Below, one piece after another: positions 26,601 to 33,739 of a stretch of 64,000 nucleotides of DNA. A program made the position numbers and the translations under genes. Under the pieces are notes generated by a model. That model had not been told where the DNA came from. It did no database searches and worked only from the letters and a program-made list of their open reading frames with translations. The stretch is from NCBI GenBank assembly GCA_946902875.1, contig OX336337.1:4774001-4838000 (forward strand). Reading direction: 5' to 3'. Numbering within the stretch: position 1 is the stretch's first letter; each line of letters starts with the position of its first letter. Source of the stretch: Nematopogon swammerdamellus (lineage: Eukaryota > Arthropoda > Insecta > Lepidoptera > Adelidae).

Positions 26601-29600
26601 TGAAATATATATTCGGGGGTTGTATCACCTACATAAATACATGTGCGGGTGTGCCTGTCATCATTATAAATGCCGAGCGTGACAGCTCATGGCAATGGGG
26701 AAAAAAATGGGTAGCTGCACAGAACAACGATCGGGCCTCACCGCCCGCGCCCGGCCCCCCAAGGAGGCCAAGGAGGGCGACAATACCGGACTTTTTTATC
26801 TGTGGGTAGCTGGAATTCCACCTCAAAGAGCGAGGATTCGCGAAGAGTCTGTAAGGGTGTTCAAACTTGTAATTAGATCTCAAAATGTGTTGCCCAAGCC
26901 TGTCGTTTGAGACTAAATCAATCCAAAATTGTCGCTCGAGATCAAAGGATGCTCAAACCTGTCGTTTGCGACTGGCGCGCGGACTGGGCGTATGACTGCC
27001 TCCGCTCTCGGAGTCGTTGCTGGCGGGCGTGACGCCGAGCCTGGGCGCCGTGGAGACGTGTCCTCCGCCGCCAGGAGGTGCCGCCGTGCTGCAGTCGCGG
27101 TCCGAATCGCTGGGTGCTATGTTGCTGCTTCTATAGTCACTGAACACCAACACACTGTTATTCCTACTACGGATTTGTGTATGGAAATTTCGGCCATTCT
27201 GTTGTCAAAGTTGTGTGTTAATGAAATATTTCTTCTTGAGTTTGCATTTATCGATAATGTTCTCCTGTTCCTCTGTAGGTGGTTTGGTTACGTGTATTGT
27301 GTTTATTTTTAAGGGGGGTTTTGGTATTTTTTTTTTCCTCCTAATTTCGTTCATTATTATTTACACTCTGCGTACCTACATCTGAAAAACACGTCATTTA
27401 TTAAGATATAATGTTATGTTTTGCCTCTTCTCTACCTCGATTCAGATTTCAAGTCAAGTTGTAAATTGAAAACCATTCATTTAACTTTTTGCAACAAATG
27501 CCGTAAGCATTCATGATCCTCAGTAACGTAGTTCTATACAAACATAAATAATAAATTAAAATCATATTAACGCTGAAATGAAATCTCCACTAGGTTAGAT
27601 ATATTTCTTATAGATAGCTGGGACGGATATCTGTTCCCAAAATTTCAACGGCAGATCCGACACAGGCGATAACAAAACTCCTTGCGAAACCACGCTCAGA
27701 GAAGCGCCATGCCAGCTATAAGGTGGACAGAAATGTTGTCGCATAATTTATTAACACGCCCTTTGAAGATCCTAGGTTCTTTTTTTATGGACATCCGGCG
27801 CGGGTGGCTTTGCCCCAAAAGTCCAAAAGAAGATCAGACACAGCCAGCCAATAATACCCTTCCCCGCTAAATCACCCTCCATGGCACCATGCCAGCTATA
27901 AGGCGGACAAAAATGTCGTCGTCGAATTTATTAACAAGCCTTTGAAGATCTCCTGTTAACACGCACTGGCAGGGATTGTATCCCTACACGCTGGATTTAT
28001 TGTGGATGCGTAGCAATCAATTCTGCAGATCTTTCCTCTACAGAACCGGTAAACTCTGTAACGCTCTCCCTGATAATATCCCCAAGCACAGTCTCGGGTC
28101 TGATCCTTCAAGAGGGGCGTGAATGGCCCCGTCAGGCCGGCATGGCATTCGCAACCCCCACATACGACCGAATGTCCATGGGCGCCATTAGAAACCTTAT
28201 GGGTATCTCGGCGCCATGTGTCGCGCTTTCAATAAAAAAAAATCGATAGTACACGCTCACCGTAAAACCGCGCGACCGTTCCATATTTTCCCCGTACGCC
28301 ACATGAACGATTCCAAAATGCGATACATTCTAAAAAGTTGGGTGTTAACAACATAATATGGATGTTCCTAGCGAGTCCGCAGGGTGTGGCGGAGACGGGT
28401 AGGGGTAAGAGAAGCCGAGATATACATTTTACCTCACCATTTTCCACTAACTGCGTGCGTGACGTACACAATGTATTAAAATTTGCATAATGTATCCGTA
28501 CTTTGGTTCATAAATTATGTATTTGTGCCATCACTTGTCCCTTTCGCGAAAACTAAAAGTGCACAAATAGTGTCAGTGGGGCGAGCGCTCATCAATAATT
28601 CAGGGCGATGATCAATATTGTATTAATTTCGTCGTACTAAAAGTTCTTGTACTGTGTAAAAATAAAACGTCAATGAGAACGAGAACGGGAAAGAGAACGA
28701 GAACAGGAAAAAATAATAATATTAAAGATAATGAGAACAGGAATGAGAACAGTTACGAAAACGATAATGAGAACAGGAATGAGAATAAAAACGAGGATGA
28801 GCTCAAGAATGAGAACGGGAAGGAGAACGAGAAAAAATAAACTGAAACAAATTAGAACTTAAATGAAAATGAAAACGATAGCAATGGCAATAACAAGATG
28901 AATAATGAGGATTGCACATAATATCTTTCGACACGGCAGTATATCAGGATCGCACGAGAGCCGTAGTGGTAAATGAAGTTGTGTCACCTGGAGAAGGCGG
29001 AGTCGGAGCTCTTCTCCATGCTCTTGCGCCAGGACTCGCGGCGGAAGGAGATGTTGCGGCCCCCGCCCGCTCCCGCCCCGGTTCCCGACGCCGGAGCCTT
29101 CTCGATCGGCCGGTAGAAGTTCACGCATATCCCGTATCGCGTTTTACCTGCCGAGTTAAAAATTATTAATTTCTCACAAAACGATTTATATTTTTCCAAT
29201 GTGTATATCTCTGTCTGTCTGCCCGTCTGTCTGTCTGTCTGCATGTTTGTCTGTCTGCCTGCCTGTCTGCATGTCCGTTTGCTTGTCTGTCAGTCTTTCT
29301 GTTTGCCTGCCTGTCTGTCTGTCTTCCTGTCTTTCTGTCATGTCTGCCTGTCTACCTGTTTGTCTGTCTGTGTGTATGTATGGAACTCTGAAACGCTCTA
29401 CCTGCCCGTATAATTCCTCCAAATAATTTCTCCCCTACAGTCTGTGTGTCTGTATACCTGCTTGTATGTCTGTCTGTCCGTCTGCTTGCCTGCTGTCTGC
29501 TACTCAACCCACTTCATCAAGGCCACCTCTGAACCTGAAATTAAGCACGAGCTATCTAACCACAATACAAAAAGTTCTGCGCATAGACAAAGAGGCAACA

Positions 29601-30805
29601 ATCATACCCGAGTCCTTGTCCGTGAGCGTGAAGACGAAGGAAGAAGCGTCGCGCAGGGCGGTGCGCCGCGGCCCCACCGACACGCAACCCTCTGGTTGAC
29701 AGAAGTACACCATGTCCAGCGGCAGCGGGAAGTCGTCGTGGTTGGTGAGGGGGTAGCGGCGGAGTAGCTCCGGCGCCTGCGCAACAATGTGATCCAGATT
29801 GCAGGTAAACGATTCCAAGTGTTTAAACTTGTGATGGGACAGCTTTCATGATCTTCCGTGAGCTACATGGTTAGGATCGAGCTAAAACCTAAATATTTGG
29901 TAGCATACATTTCAATACATTACGATTCAATACAATTTTATCATACGTCTACCTACATCTATGCACACGTCACTTCGGTTCGGCAGATATTTCCCCCAGA
30001 ACGCTCTGCCTGCCCAAGATCTATTTCCTCGAAGCAAATAAAAGAAACTAATAAGAGCGACCCTGAAAGCCGAGTACCCATACCTACACTAAATAATTAA
30101 GATAATCAAGACGAGGCCGAATACCGAGCAAAGCCAAAGGTTGAGCTGCGTATTTTTGAAAGATTTATCTACCTGTGGCGGTGTTAAAAGGTAATCTAAT
30201 GTTAGGATGAGACCGAAAAGCGTGATAATAAAGGTTATTATATTATGGCAATTTATGCATTTAATAAATTTTCGTTAGGATGTACGCTCGGTCAGGTTCC
30301 TTATTCAATGTTGGAGGAATGTTGAGTCAGGCGTAAATGTAAAAAAAAACTCCCTCACTGAAAAATAATAATATCCGCAGGGGCATATTACTGTATCCAA
30401 TAAAACTAAGTGCTTTTAGCTGTGAAATGGTTTCTAGGGAGAGTAGTGAAGCAAATTGATTAAATTTGCCTTGCTGATGGCCTATGTAATGCTATCTGGG
30501 AACATTTTCTTCACTTAGGTAGATACTAAATGAGTTTTGTAGAAGTAGATTCTTCGACCTTTGAGGACGCAGGACGCTTTTAGAGTTTTGAAATGAGACA
30601 CTTTTAGCTTATATTTTCAATATCTGAAAAGATAATTTGACTTATGCAAAATGGCTTCAAAGCAAATGGCTGATATTTCCAAATATTGTTTGAAAGATAT
30701 TACCTGAACAGAACTGGATCCCTTCCCCGAAGAGTTGGGCCTGGCGCCGACGATGGTGAGGTAGTCGGCGAGCCGCGGGCACAGGTACTGCTTCTGTATA
30801 TCCAT
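2537..30805 (-). CDS. Rab3-GEF: Rab3-GEF / MADD (DENN-domain Rab GEF), 25 coding exons, 3' part outside window
   Basis: Orthologue of vertebrate MADD and fly Rab3-GEF, which exchanges GDP for GTP on Rab3/Rab27-type GTPases and acts in synaptic vesicle and secretory traffic; vertebrate MADD also binds TNF receptor 1. Twenty-five exons join in one frame (1,457 codons). Approximate residues: upstream DENN 8-110, central DENN 205-467, downstream DENN 555-625, acidic/serine-rich linker 697-930, alanine/lysine helix 929-996, MADD block [11 protein letters not shown] near 1210, and [14 protein letters not shown] near 1435. The start is the methionine of [16 protein letters not shown], which aligns with family N termini. 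All junctions use AG and GT and keep phase. The C-terminal part lies left of base 2537 and was not seen. Introns are full of SINEs, LINE fragments and MITEs. Alternative or micro-exons cannot be excluded, especially between 8602 and 6814. Identity rests on remembered family sequence, not on a search. Confidence 0.95.
2790..2995 (-). repeat. SINE-like family C fragment
   Basis: Contains GACATGCACGGGGAGAGATG and CAGTGGGGCTATCATTTT, followed by GGCCCCACACGG. The same block recurs at 19560-19636, 26250-26320 and 35050-35120. Confidence 0.7.
3100..3720. repeat. Dispersed repeat with (TA)n and (CA)n; duplicate at 35640-35900
   Basis: The part from about 3452 to 3712 (CTCCGTTTAGGACGATTTTA onwards) is repeated at about 35640-35900 in the same orientation with few differences. 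The upstream part holds a (TA)n tract near 3218-3238, a (CA)n tract near 3411 and CAGACAGACAG runs. Confidence 0.75.
4203..4380 (-). CDS. Rab3-GEF: Rab3-GEF exon 24 with polyglycine run
   Basis: Residues 1366-1424: [20 protein letters not shown], then twelve glycines, then [15 protein letters not shown], matching the MADD motif before the [11 protein letters not shown] block. Acceptor TTTCAG, donor GTAATA. The acceptor lies about 8 bases from the end of the inverted-repeat element at 4389-4801. The glycine codons are almost pure GGC/GGG, so length variation is likely. Confidence 0.88.
4389..4801. mobile_element. TA-flanked inverted-repeat MITE with nested hairpin
   Basis: Ends GTACGCGAGTGATAATTG and CAATTATCCTAACGTAC are inverted, flanked by TA at 4387 and 4802. 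Long arms continue inside (GGCAGGCATTCTCTAACGTC at 4428 and its complement at 4762-4781; GAGCTCCGAGGAATCGGTGG and its complement near 4657). The right arm has an inserted hairpin, AGTTATGTCTCTGTCTA and its complement, at about 4688-4732. Confidence 0.8.
4848..4955 (+). repeat. Degenerate SINE-B 3' fragment
   Basis: TAGGCTGACATCACGGCTGT, then GTAGCCAACC and a CGATAAAAAAC tail, a weathered form of the 3' part of SINE-B. Confidence 0.6.
5100..5440 (-). repeat. Lepidopteran AAGTGCGAGTCGGACTCGC repeat (family E)
   Basis: Ends in GTGCGCGAGTCCGACTCGCA, the complement of the well-known lepidopteran repeat. Other copies are at 36176-36800 (split by a SINE) and 57114-57395. Confidence 0.75.
5835..6345 (+). 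pseudogene. LINE reverse transcriptase C-terminal remnant
   Basis: Translation gives [33 protein letters not shown], a stop, then [20 protein letters not shown] and [17 protein letters not shown], ending in an A-rich tail. This is the 3' end of a jockey/CR1-type non-LTR element, inactive. It lies in the intron between exons 23 and 24. Confidence 0.75.
6686..6814 (-). CDS. Rab3-GEF: Rab3-GEF exon 23
   Basis: Residues 1323-1365: [20 protein letters not shown], then [16 protein letters not shown], resembling the MADD segment around TLSDSE. Acceptor CGTAG, donor GTAAGT; 43 codons in phase 0. It could be cassette-spliced. Confidence 0.82.
6815..8601. other. Intron 22 of Rab3-GEF, no recognised element
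   Basis: AT-rich with no coding or repeat signal that I can name. A perfect small hairpin, GGGGGCACTGCCGTGCCCCC, sits at 7849-7868. Confidence 0.6.
8602..8735 (-). CDS. Rab3-GEF: Rab3-GEF exon 22
   Basis: Residues 1278-1322: [20 protein letters not shown] then [18 protein letters not shown], charged and probably helical. Acceptor TTGTAG, donor GTAAGT. One base comes from exon 21 and it ends in phase 0. Confidence 0.88.
9112..9397 (-). CDS. Rab3-GEF: Rab3-GEF exon 21
   Basis: Residues 1183-1277: [20 protein letters not shown], then [17 protein letters not shown] and [10 protein letters not shown], one of the best conserved MADD blocks, then a serine-rich tail. Acceptor TTTCAG, donor GTAGCT. 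Confidence 0.96.
9500..9542. repeat. Near-perfect 43-bp palindrome in intron 20
   Basis: CTTCAATGTGATTATCACCA is followed after one base by its exact complement; one more T/A pair extends it to 21-base arms. It lies between exons 20 and 21. Confidence 0.95.
9699..9857 (-). CDS. Rab3-GEF: Rab3-GEF exon 20
   Basis: Residues 1130-1182: [20 protein letters not shown] then MVLSKLNRN, strongly matching MADD. Acceptor TTGTAG. The donor inferred from phase and homology is GTTTGT, weaker than the others; a slightly different 3' edge is possible. Confidence 0.92.
10246..10475 (-). CDS. Rab3-GEF: Rab3-GEF exon 19
   Basis: Residues 1053-1129. Glutamine/serine-rich, with TPLIKHSSP and [10 protein letters not shown], matching the MADD stretch that ends ENQQFLKEV. 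Acceptor TTCAG, donor GTAAGT. Confidence 0.93.
11120..11310 (-). repeat. SINE-A fragment (minus)
   Basis: Starts TTTTTATGTAATCTCGTATG and contains GCTCCGACCAGCCAATATCA, then CAGTACGGTGGTAC, as in the longer copies at 34366 and 49784. Confidence 0.75.
11346..11514 (-). CDS. Rab3-GEF: Rab3-GEF exon 18
   Basis: Residues 997-1052: serine-rich start, then [20 protein letters not shown] and SDLFGSK. Acceptor CCACAG, donor GTAAAC; one base carries to exon 19. Confidence 0.88.
11761..11964 (-). CDS. Rab3-GEF: Rab3-GEF exon 17 (alanine/lysine amphipathic helix)
   Basis: Residues 929-996, 68 codons in phase 0. Quasi-repeats [20 protein letters not shown], then EASKTA and [11 protein letters not shown], form a long amphipathic helix of the kind that binds membranes or coils. 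I do not recall this stretch in vertebrate MADD. Acceptor CAACAG, donor GTAAAG. Confidence 0.87.
12000..14471. other. Intron 16, with a GC-rich island of unknown origin at 13180-13700
   Basis: Mostly AT-rich without signal. The segment 13180-13700 is richer in GC and has short open stretches on the plus strand: one with [20 protein letters not shown], and one with [20 protein letters not shown], 39 codons. It may be the tail of an LTR-type retroelement, but the family is not recognised. Confidence 0.4.
14472..14606 (-). CDS. Rab3-GEF: Rab3-GEF exon 16
   Basis: Residues 884-928: 45 codons, [20 protein letters not shown] then [15 protein letters not shown], probably helical. Acceptor CACAG, donor GTATGT, phase 0. 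It could be skipped without a frameshift. Confidence 0.88.
14690..15037. repeat. Degenerate ATC/ACC triplet tract in intron 15
   Basis: Long run of imperfect ATT, ATC, ACC and ACA triplets with no stable unit. It gives artefactual open frames on both strands. Confidence 0.75.
15038..15196 (-). CDS. Rab3-GEF: Rab3-GEF exon 15 (disordered linker)
   Basis: Residues 831-883: [20 protein letters not shown] through [12 protein letters not shown], a hydrophilic serine/threonine linker. Acceptor TACAG, donor GTGATT; 53 codons in phase 0. The following intron is a degenerate ATC/ACC triplet-rich tract. Confidence 0.88.
15623..15921 (-). CDS. Rab3-GEF: Rab3-GEF exon 14 (disordered linker)
   Basis: Residues 731-830. 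Proline/serine-rich, with phosphorylation-prone stretches such as [20 protein letters not shown]. Acceptor CTCAG, donor GTAAGC. One base is taken from exon 13 and it closes in phase 0. Confidence 0.9.
16451..16552 (-). CDS. Rab3-GEF: Rab3-GEF exon 13
   Basis: Residues 697-730: acidic/serine block [20 protein letters not shown] then SDFVSEMV, matching the MADD motif SSSYSSLGDFVSEM. Acceptor TTTTAG, donor GTAAGC. Confidence 0.95.
16740..16995 (-). pseudogene. RTE-like element C-terminal remnant
   Basis: Complement of the block at 33740-34060: GATCTCCACGTGCCACAATC and CTGACACACCTCTGCC. The minus strand encodes remains of a reverse transcriptase C terminus ending VCQDRGTWRSVVSAYP in the better copy. 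Confidence 0.65.
17066..17276 (-). CDS. Rab3-GEF: Rab3-GEF exon 12
   Basis: Residues 627-696: [20 protein letters not shown], then [20 protein letters not shown], conserved MADD sequence just after the DENN module. Acceptor TTCCAG, donor GTAATG. Confidence 0.96.
17589..17747 (-). CDS. Rab3-GEF: Rab3-GEF exon 11
   Basis: Residues 574-626: [20 protein letters not shown], then [11 protein letters not shown], of the downstream DENN domain. Acceptor TTGCAG, donor GTAATT, phase 0 on both sides. Confidence 0.96.
18284..18512 (-). CDS. Rab3-GEF: Rab3-GEF exon 10
   Basis: Residues 497-573. A serine-rich stretch leads to [20 protein letters not shown], an almost invariant MADD signature at the start of the downstream DENN domain. 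Acceptor TCAAG, donor GTGAGA. Confidence 0.95.
18775..19260 (+). pseudogene. LINE reverse transcriptase core remnant
   Basis: [10 protein letters not shown], then [20 protein letters not shown], where the catalytic YADD has become YAYD, then [20 protein letters not shown], stops, and [16 protein letters not shown] near 19201. Inactive jockey/CR1-type element in intron 9. Confidence 0.75.
19366..19640 (-). repeat. SINE-like family C copy
   Basis: TATCCCGAGAATCGGGGTGA, an ATCGGTGT...CTGCA block, CAGCCAGTAAGGGACGGAGA and ATGCACGGGGAGAGATGCAG, ending GGCTCCACACGGTAC. Confidence 0.75.
19768..19856 (-). CDS. Rab3-GEF: Rab3-GEF exon 9 (short linker)
   Basis: Residues 468-496, [20 protein letters not shown] followed by DSVGGATL. 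Short, weakly conserved linker after the central DENN. Acceptor GCGCAG, donor GTAAGT; both phases agree with neighbours. Confidence 0.85.
20120..21900. other. Intron 8, no recognised feature
   Basis: AT-rich sequence without coding exons, known repeats or clear inverted repeats that I could support. Confidence 0.5.
22139..22265 (-). CDS. Rab3-GEF: Rab3-GEF exon 8
   Basis: Residues 425-467: [20 protein letters not shown], then [18 protein letters not shown], closing the central DENN domain. Acceptor ACCAG, donor GTAAGC, phase 0 at its end. Confidence 0.95.
23100..23570 (+). pseudogene. LINE reverse transcriptase C-terminal remnant
   Basis: Same family as 5835-6345: [20 protein letters not shown], then [20 protein letters not shown] and [17 protein letters not shown], ending near a CTATAAAAAGAAA tail. 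Inactive, in intron 7. Confidence 0.75.
23640..24291 (-). repeat. Tandem array repeating the exon 7 / intron 7 boundary
   Basis: Five extra copies of the last bases of exon 7 (GAAGTTCTTCTTGTAGAGCA on the plus strand) occur at 23728, 23842, 23956, 24070 and 24181, before the real boundary at 24292. Spacings are 114, 114, 114, 111 and 111. Each copy also carries intron sequence (ACATCTCCCTCTGTGTTCTT). Minus-strand translation repeats YFLIYKKNF every 37 codons in the two newest-looking units. The most distal copy keeps a GTGAGT donor; the four between have GC in its place. Confidence 0.95.
24291..24543 (-). CDS. Rab3-GEF: Rab3-GEF exon 7
   Basis: Residues 341-424. Contains [34 protein letters not shown] and [19 protein letters not shown], the most conserved core of the DENN domain. 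Acceptor TTCCAG, donor GTAAGT. Its last ~27 bases plus donor are repeated in tandem in the following intron (see the 23640-24290 array). Confidence 0.97.
24690..24880 (+). repeat. SINE-A fragment
   Basis: GTAGCCGACTGAGTTGATAC, GGATGTAAGATGGC, CAATCCAGGTAAGTCTCCGG and TTCTCGGAGGTGATATTG match the body of the copy at 49784. Confidence 0.75.
25570..25820 (-). CDS. Rab3-GEF: Rab3-GEF exon 6
   Basis: Residues 257-340: [11 protein letters not shown], then an IETWILRLL helix, then [20 protein letters not shown] of the central DENN domain. Acceptor TTCCAG, donor GTAAAT. Confidence 0.95.
26008..26322 (-). repeat. SINE-like family C copy
   Basis: GTAAGCAGAGTAATCGGTGT, CTGCAAGAACTCTTAT, CACAACACCGACCACCACG, then CACGGGGAGAGATGCAGTGG and GCCCCACACGGTAC. 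Lies in intron 5. Confidence 0.75.
26408..26565 (-). CDS. Rab3-GEF: Rab3-GEF exon 5
   Basis: Residues 205-256, including [20 protein letters not shown], the conserved start of the central DENN domain. Acceptor CCACAG, donor GTAAGT. The plus-strand ORF over the same bases is its shadow. Confidence 0.95.
26959..27139 (-). CDS. Rab3-GEF: Rab3-GEF exon 4 (variable linker)
   Basis: Residues 144-204, beginning [14 protein letters not shown] and ending SRKRQ: a low-complexity linker between the upstream and central DENN parts, with little conservation expected. Acceptor TTCAG, donor GTTTGA. Phases on both sides fit exons 3 and 5 exactly, which supports it. Confidence 0.85.
27655..28235 (+). pseudogene. 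LINE 3' remnant with an internal duplication
   Basis: [20 protein letters not shown] then [17 protein letters not shown] is the same reverse transcriptase C terminus as at 23100. Upstream, a ~110-bp block containing CATGCCAGCTATAAGG and TTTATTAACA is present twice (about 27660-27772 and 27835-27951). Ends in an AATAAAAAAAAA tail near 28232. Confidence 0.65.
28670..28870 (+). repeat. Degenerate (GAGAAC)n microsatellite
   Basis: Repeated GAGAACGAGAACGGGAAAGA-type units with A-rich interruptions, in intron 3. Confidence 0.85.
28988..29147 (-). CDS. Rab3-GEF: Rab3-GEF exon 3
   Basis: Residues about 91-143. It begins with the conserved [14 protein letters not shown], then runs into a glycine/alanine and serine-rich linker. 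Acceptor CGGCAG, donor GTGACA. Intron 2 before it holds a long CTGT microsatellite. Confidence 0.93.
29208..29500 (+). repeat. (CTGT)n-type microsatellite
   Basis: Imperfect CTGTCTGTCTGCCTGC run with one break near 29380-29440. It creates false cysteine-rich open frames on the plus strand and arginine/glutamine-rich ones on the minus. Confidence 0.9.
29608..29776 (-). CDS. Rab3-GEF: Rab3-GEF exon 2
   Basis: Residues 35-90, from [20 protein letters not shown] to [10 protein letters not shown], matching the upstream DENN domain of MADD. Acceptor GCGCAG, donor GTATGA; one base carries over to exon 3. Confidence 0.95.
30704..30805 (-). CDS. Rab3-GEF: Rab3-GEF exon 1 (start codon)
   Basis: Encodes residues 1-34, starting [20 protein letters not shown], the conserved opening of the upstream DENN domain. 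ATG is at 30805-30803; the donor GTAATA follows at 30703. It ends in phase 0. Any untranslated exon or promoter further right was not identified. Confidence 0.9.
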
Positions 30806-31340
30806 CTCGCCTGTACTATCTCGCTCTCTCGCTCAAGGCTGCGGTGGATATCGCTAGTGCGTGAAGACAGATGCGGGAGCATTGTACAGGTGAGCTGCGG
30901 CGCTTGTCATTATTACGATTTTACTTTTCTGAAACAATATGATTAGAAAATATAGCGCGTCCTTCGTACCAAATGTCTTCATGAAAAAATTACTTCGAAT
31001 GTACCGTGTACTCGTGTAATCATCATCATCAATATCAATCAATACTAATAATAAATCTGTAAAAAATGGCCATGGAGTAAGTTACGTTGTTTTATGAGAT
31101 ACTGCGTTTGTAGACGTATGATACTGAAACGAAATTGACGATTTTTAGAAATCTTTTCTGTATGTATGTATGTTCCTTCATAGCTCTTAAACCGATCATT
31201 CGAATTCAATGAGACTTATACAAGCATATTTTAGTTTAAAATAAAATTCAGTTCCGGTTACGCTTAGATGTGGCTCTCATACAAACCGAATTGTTCCGCG
31301 CGCTGAAACAAGGTTCGGTAGCGGGATTACTTACTTTCTT
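30806..31340. other. Region upstream of Rab3-GEF exon 1
   Basis: The first ~100 bases right of the ATG are GC-richer and may be 5' UTR. Beyond that the sequence becomes AT-rich, with microsatellite-like ATCATCATC near 31020. No promoter element could be fixed; untranslated exons may lie further away. Confidence 0.4.
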
Positions 31341-31467
31341 GTTTTTAAATAGGAATTTCACGCAAGCGAAGCCGCGGGCAAAAGCTAGTTCTTGAAAAAG
31401 TGTTAATTCGCTTTAAAAAAAATCAGGATTAGAAAGTATAGATGAAATAAACATTTGGACTTATTTA

Positions 31468-31695
31468 GATTTCGAATTTGTTGCGTTTGCGGTTGAAACC
31501 CTCGGTCCGTGGAGCTGTGAAGCCAAAAGCTTCTTGAAGAGGCTTGGGCCTTTGCTGGTGGACGCAACTGGCGTCCCGCAATCAAGGGCCTACTTCATTC
31601 AAAGGATAAGCCTTGCCATTCAGCGGGGTAATGCAGCAAGTGTTCTAGGATCATTTGAAAATGCCCCTTTTGATAGTTATTTTAATGTTTGTTAG
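31468..31695 (+). pseudogene. Retroelement C-terminal domain fragment (copy 2)
   Basis: FEFVAFAVETLGPWSCEAKS to QRISLAIQRGNAASVLGSFE, ending FNVC and a stop. It is closely related to 591-1048, with a matching 3' UTR (GTAGGTTTATTTCTTTAG) and AATAAATAAA near 31764. It lies about 80 bases right of the same terminal repeat that bounds copy 1. Confidence 0.6.
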
Positions 31696-31806
31696 GTAGG
31701 TTTATTTCTTTAGTTATTAGTATTACTTTTTTATATTATAAGTTACATTTTTGTTTTTCAATAAATAAATGTTAAATTTGGACTTATTGGAAAACGCAAT
31801 AAAAGG

Positions 31807-32606
31807 TCAGACCAAATAAAAAGTAAGACAGAACGCCGCGAGCAATACCACTGAGGCAACTAAAACTATGCCTCGCCGTATACATTACCCGGCTGAAAAT
31901 AATGCGTGTCGAGCTTTAGAAAGAGACCATCCGGTTGTAGAGAGAGCGTCGTCCCAGTCGCACGAACTCGCACGTCTATGTGCGCTCGACACGCATTATT
32001 TGCTGCCGGGAACTGTACATACAAAGTCACATAATATTATGCAACCAAGCTACGCCTCGCATACTTAGTTTAAGCTGATATCATCATTGTTGCCATTAGT
32101 AAGTGTTTTAAATATCCCGATTATTGGATATGTAAGGTTACACGCACCGTAACGTTACTTGTTGGGTTGTAATAGTTATAATGTATTGTGTTATGCGTTG
32201 AAGTGTCAGGCGCCATGTTGGCAATAATGGCGCACGTGGCAGGTGCCTTCGTGGGTGGTCACCGCGCTATCGCATAATGTTGATAAAAACAATTATATTG
32301 ATATATATTTCTACGGAAACCAGTAATTCTTTGTCTTCTTGTTAGTCTTCATTGGCAACAACTAGATTCGCATATATTTTAAATATGAATAAAATGAAAT
32401 AAGATTTCATTAGGTACTATTTATATTTTATTTACAAAACCCTAAACCACTTTTTATCATAGATGAAAAAAACATGAACAATTTTTATAATGCTGGGATA
32501 CTGGGAATTATTATGGCAACACTGGCCACACCACCACACGTATAAAAATCGGCCTCACTGCGCCGTTCGCGGCGTTCTGTCTTTATGAACTTTTTATTTG
32601 GTCTGA
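31807..32606 (+). mobile_element. 800-bp DNA element with ~53-bp inverted ends (copy 1)
   Basis: Left end TCAGACCAAATAAAAAGTAA, then GACAGAACGCCGCGAGCAAT; the right end carries the complement (GGCGTTCTGTCTTTATGAAC, TTTTTATTTGGTCTGA). The interior block TATCCCGATTATTGGATATG matches the complement of the second copy at 60986-61321. Non-coding, with a foldback MITE nested at 31883-32015. Confidence 0.75.
31883..32015. mobile_element. TA-flanked foldback MITE (copy 1, shortened)
   Basis: Left arm AATAATGCGTGTCGAGCTTT; right arm GCTCGACACGCATTATTTGC, ending AACTG and flanked by TA. Part of the right arm is missing compared with copies at 37936 and 55585. Confidence 0.8.
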
Positions 32607-33223
32607 GCGTGAATGAAGGTTCAGCTGCTTTATCATTACTTGCGGTGTTTTTCTTTGGAGTGGGATAATAATATGCCTTATATCTGTATGTATGTTTTCT
32701 TATGACTCGAGAACGGATGAACGTTGGATTTGATGATTGTATTTCGATTTTCACCTTAGAAAATTCCATATAAATATCCTTCCTATAAAGGCTGTATTAT
32801 TATTAACGCGAGTGTAGCCACGAGAACAGCTATACAAATATCCCAATATAGGTAACCTTTAAAATTACAAATTGGTAAGTACATAATAAATAAGGTTCTC
32901 GACTTGATAAAAGAAGCCTGAAATAGGCTAAGAGCCATCTCCTTTGAAATGGCACAAAAGTAGTTTATTATGCTATAAATTATTACAGCGTACTAAACTA
33001 ATTCATAAATATATTTAATATTGAATGAAGTTGCTTATTGGATACTCGGCGACTTTAATACCTAACATAAACCCGCCGTGCCTGTGAAATTACTTCGTAC
33101 ACTTCAATGATTGGTTTTGGCATTTTTGTTACGGGAGTGAAAGTTGAGCATGACAGATGGAGAATGAAAGCAGGATAAATGCTGTGGAAATGCGCGTGTT
33201 GAGGAGTATGGTGTGGAGTTTTG

Positions 33224-33608
33224 GCAGCCTCAGTAGCTCAGTGGTGCGGTCGGTCGACTTTTGTTAAGCACACCTGGCGCGTCAGTATTTGGATGCATGA
33301 CCGCTCGACCGTTTGAGGCAGACCGTGGTTCGGATTCTACGTAAAACTGTAGGTCCCTTCCCTTCTTGCCTTACTAGGTTATCCCGCCCGAGTTGGTACC
33401 ACCGCACTGAATGAAACGTCGGTCGAAACGAACGTCGGTCGAAACGGCTAGATGTAAATTGTTTCTGTTTTCCGTCCAGTTCAATGTAGCCGACTTGAAA
33501 TGAAGGGAATCTGCACTGACATGGCACCTAGTTCACCCGATGTTATGGGCTGACATCACGGATGTTGTAGATGATGTAGCCAACCGTGTCAGTTTCCATA
33601 AAAAACAT
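33224..33608 (+). repeat. SINE-B, full length, with tRNA/5S composite head
   Basis: Head GCAGCCTCAGTAGCTCAGTG (A-box-like), then TTGTTAAGCACACCTGGCGC and CAGTATTTGGATGCATGACC (5S-like), then GGTTCGGATTCTAC (B-box-like). The body GTAAAACTGTAGGTCCCTT and the tail GTCAGTTTCCATAAAAAAC follow. A GATA microsatellite begins right after the tail. Confidence 0.8.
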
Positions 33609-33624
33609 GTTACAATGAAAAGAT

Positions 33625-33690
33625 AGATAAATCATAAAGATAGATAAGATAGATAGAAAAGATAGATAGATAAATAAAAAATAGATGAAA
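33625..33690 (+). repeat. (GATA)n microsatellite
   Basis: AGATAGATAAGATAGATAGA-type run adjoining the SINE tail, the usual result of tail expansion. Confidence 0.85.
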
Positions 33691-33739
33691 TGTAGTGCGA
33701 GAAGCGCTGTGGTCTGAAAGAAGATACGAGTATAATGAC

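Noticed and set aside
29199..29426. Cysteine-rich peptide ORFs and their minus-strand counterparts
   Set aside because: Translation of a CTGT microsatellite in several frames.
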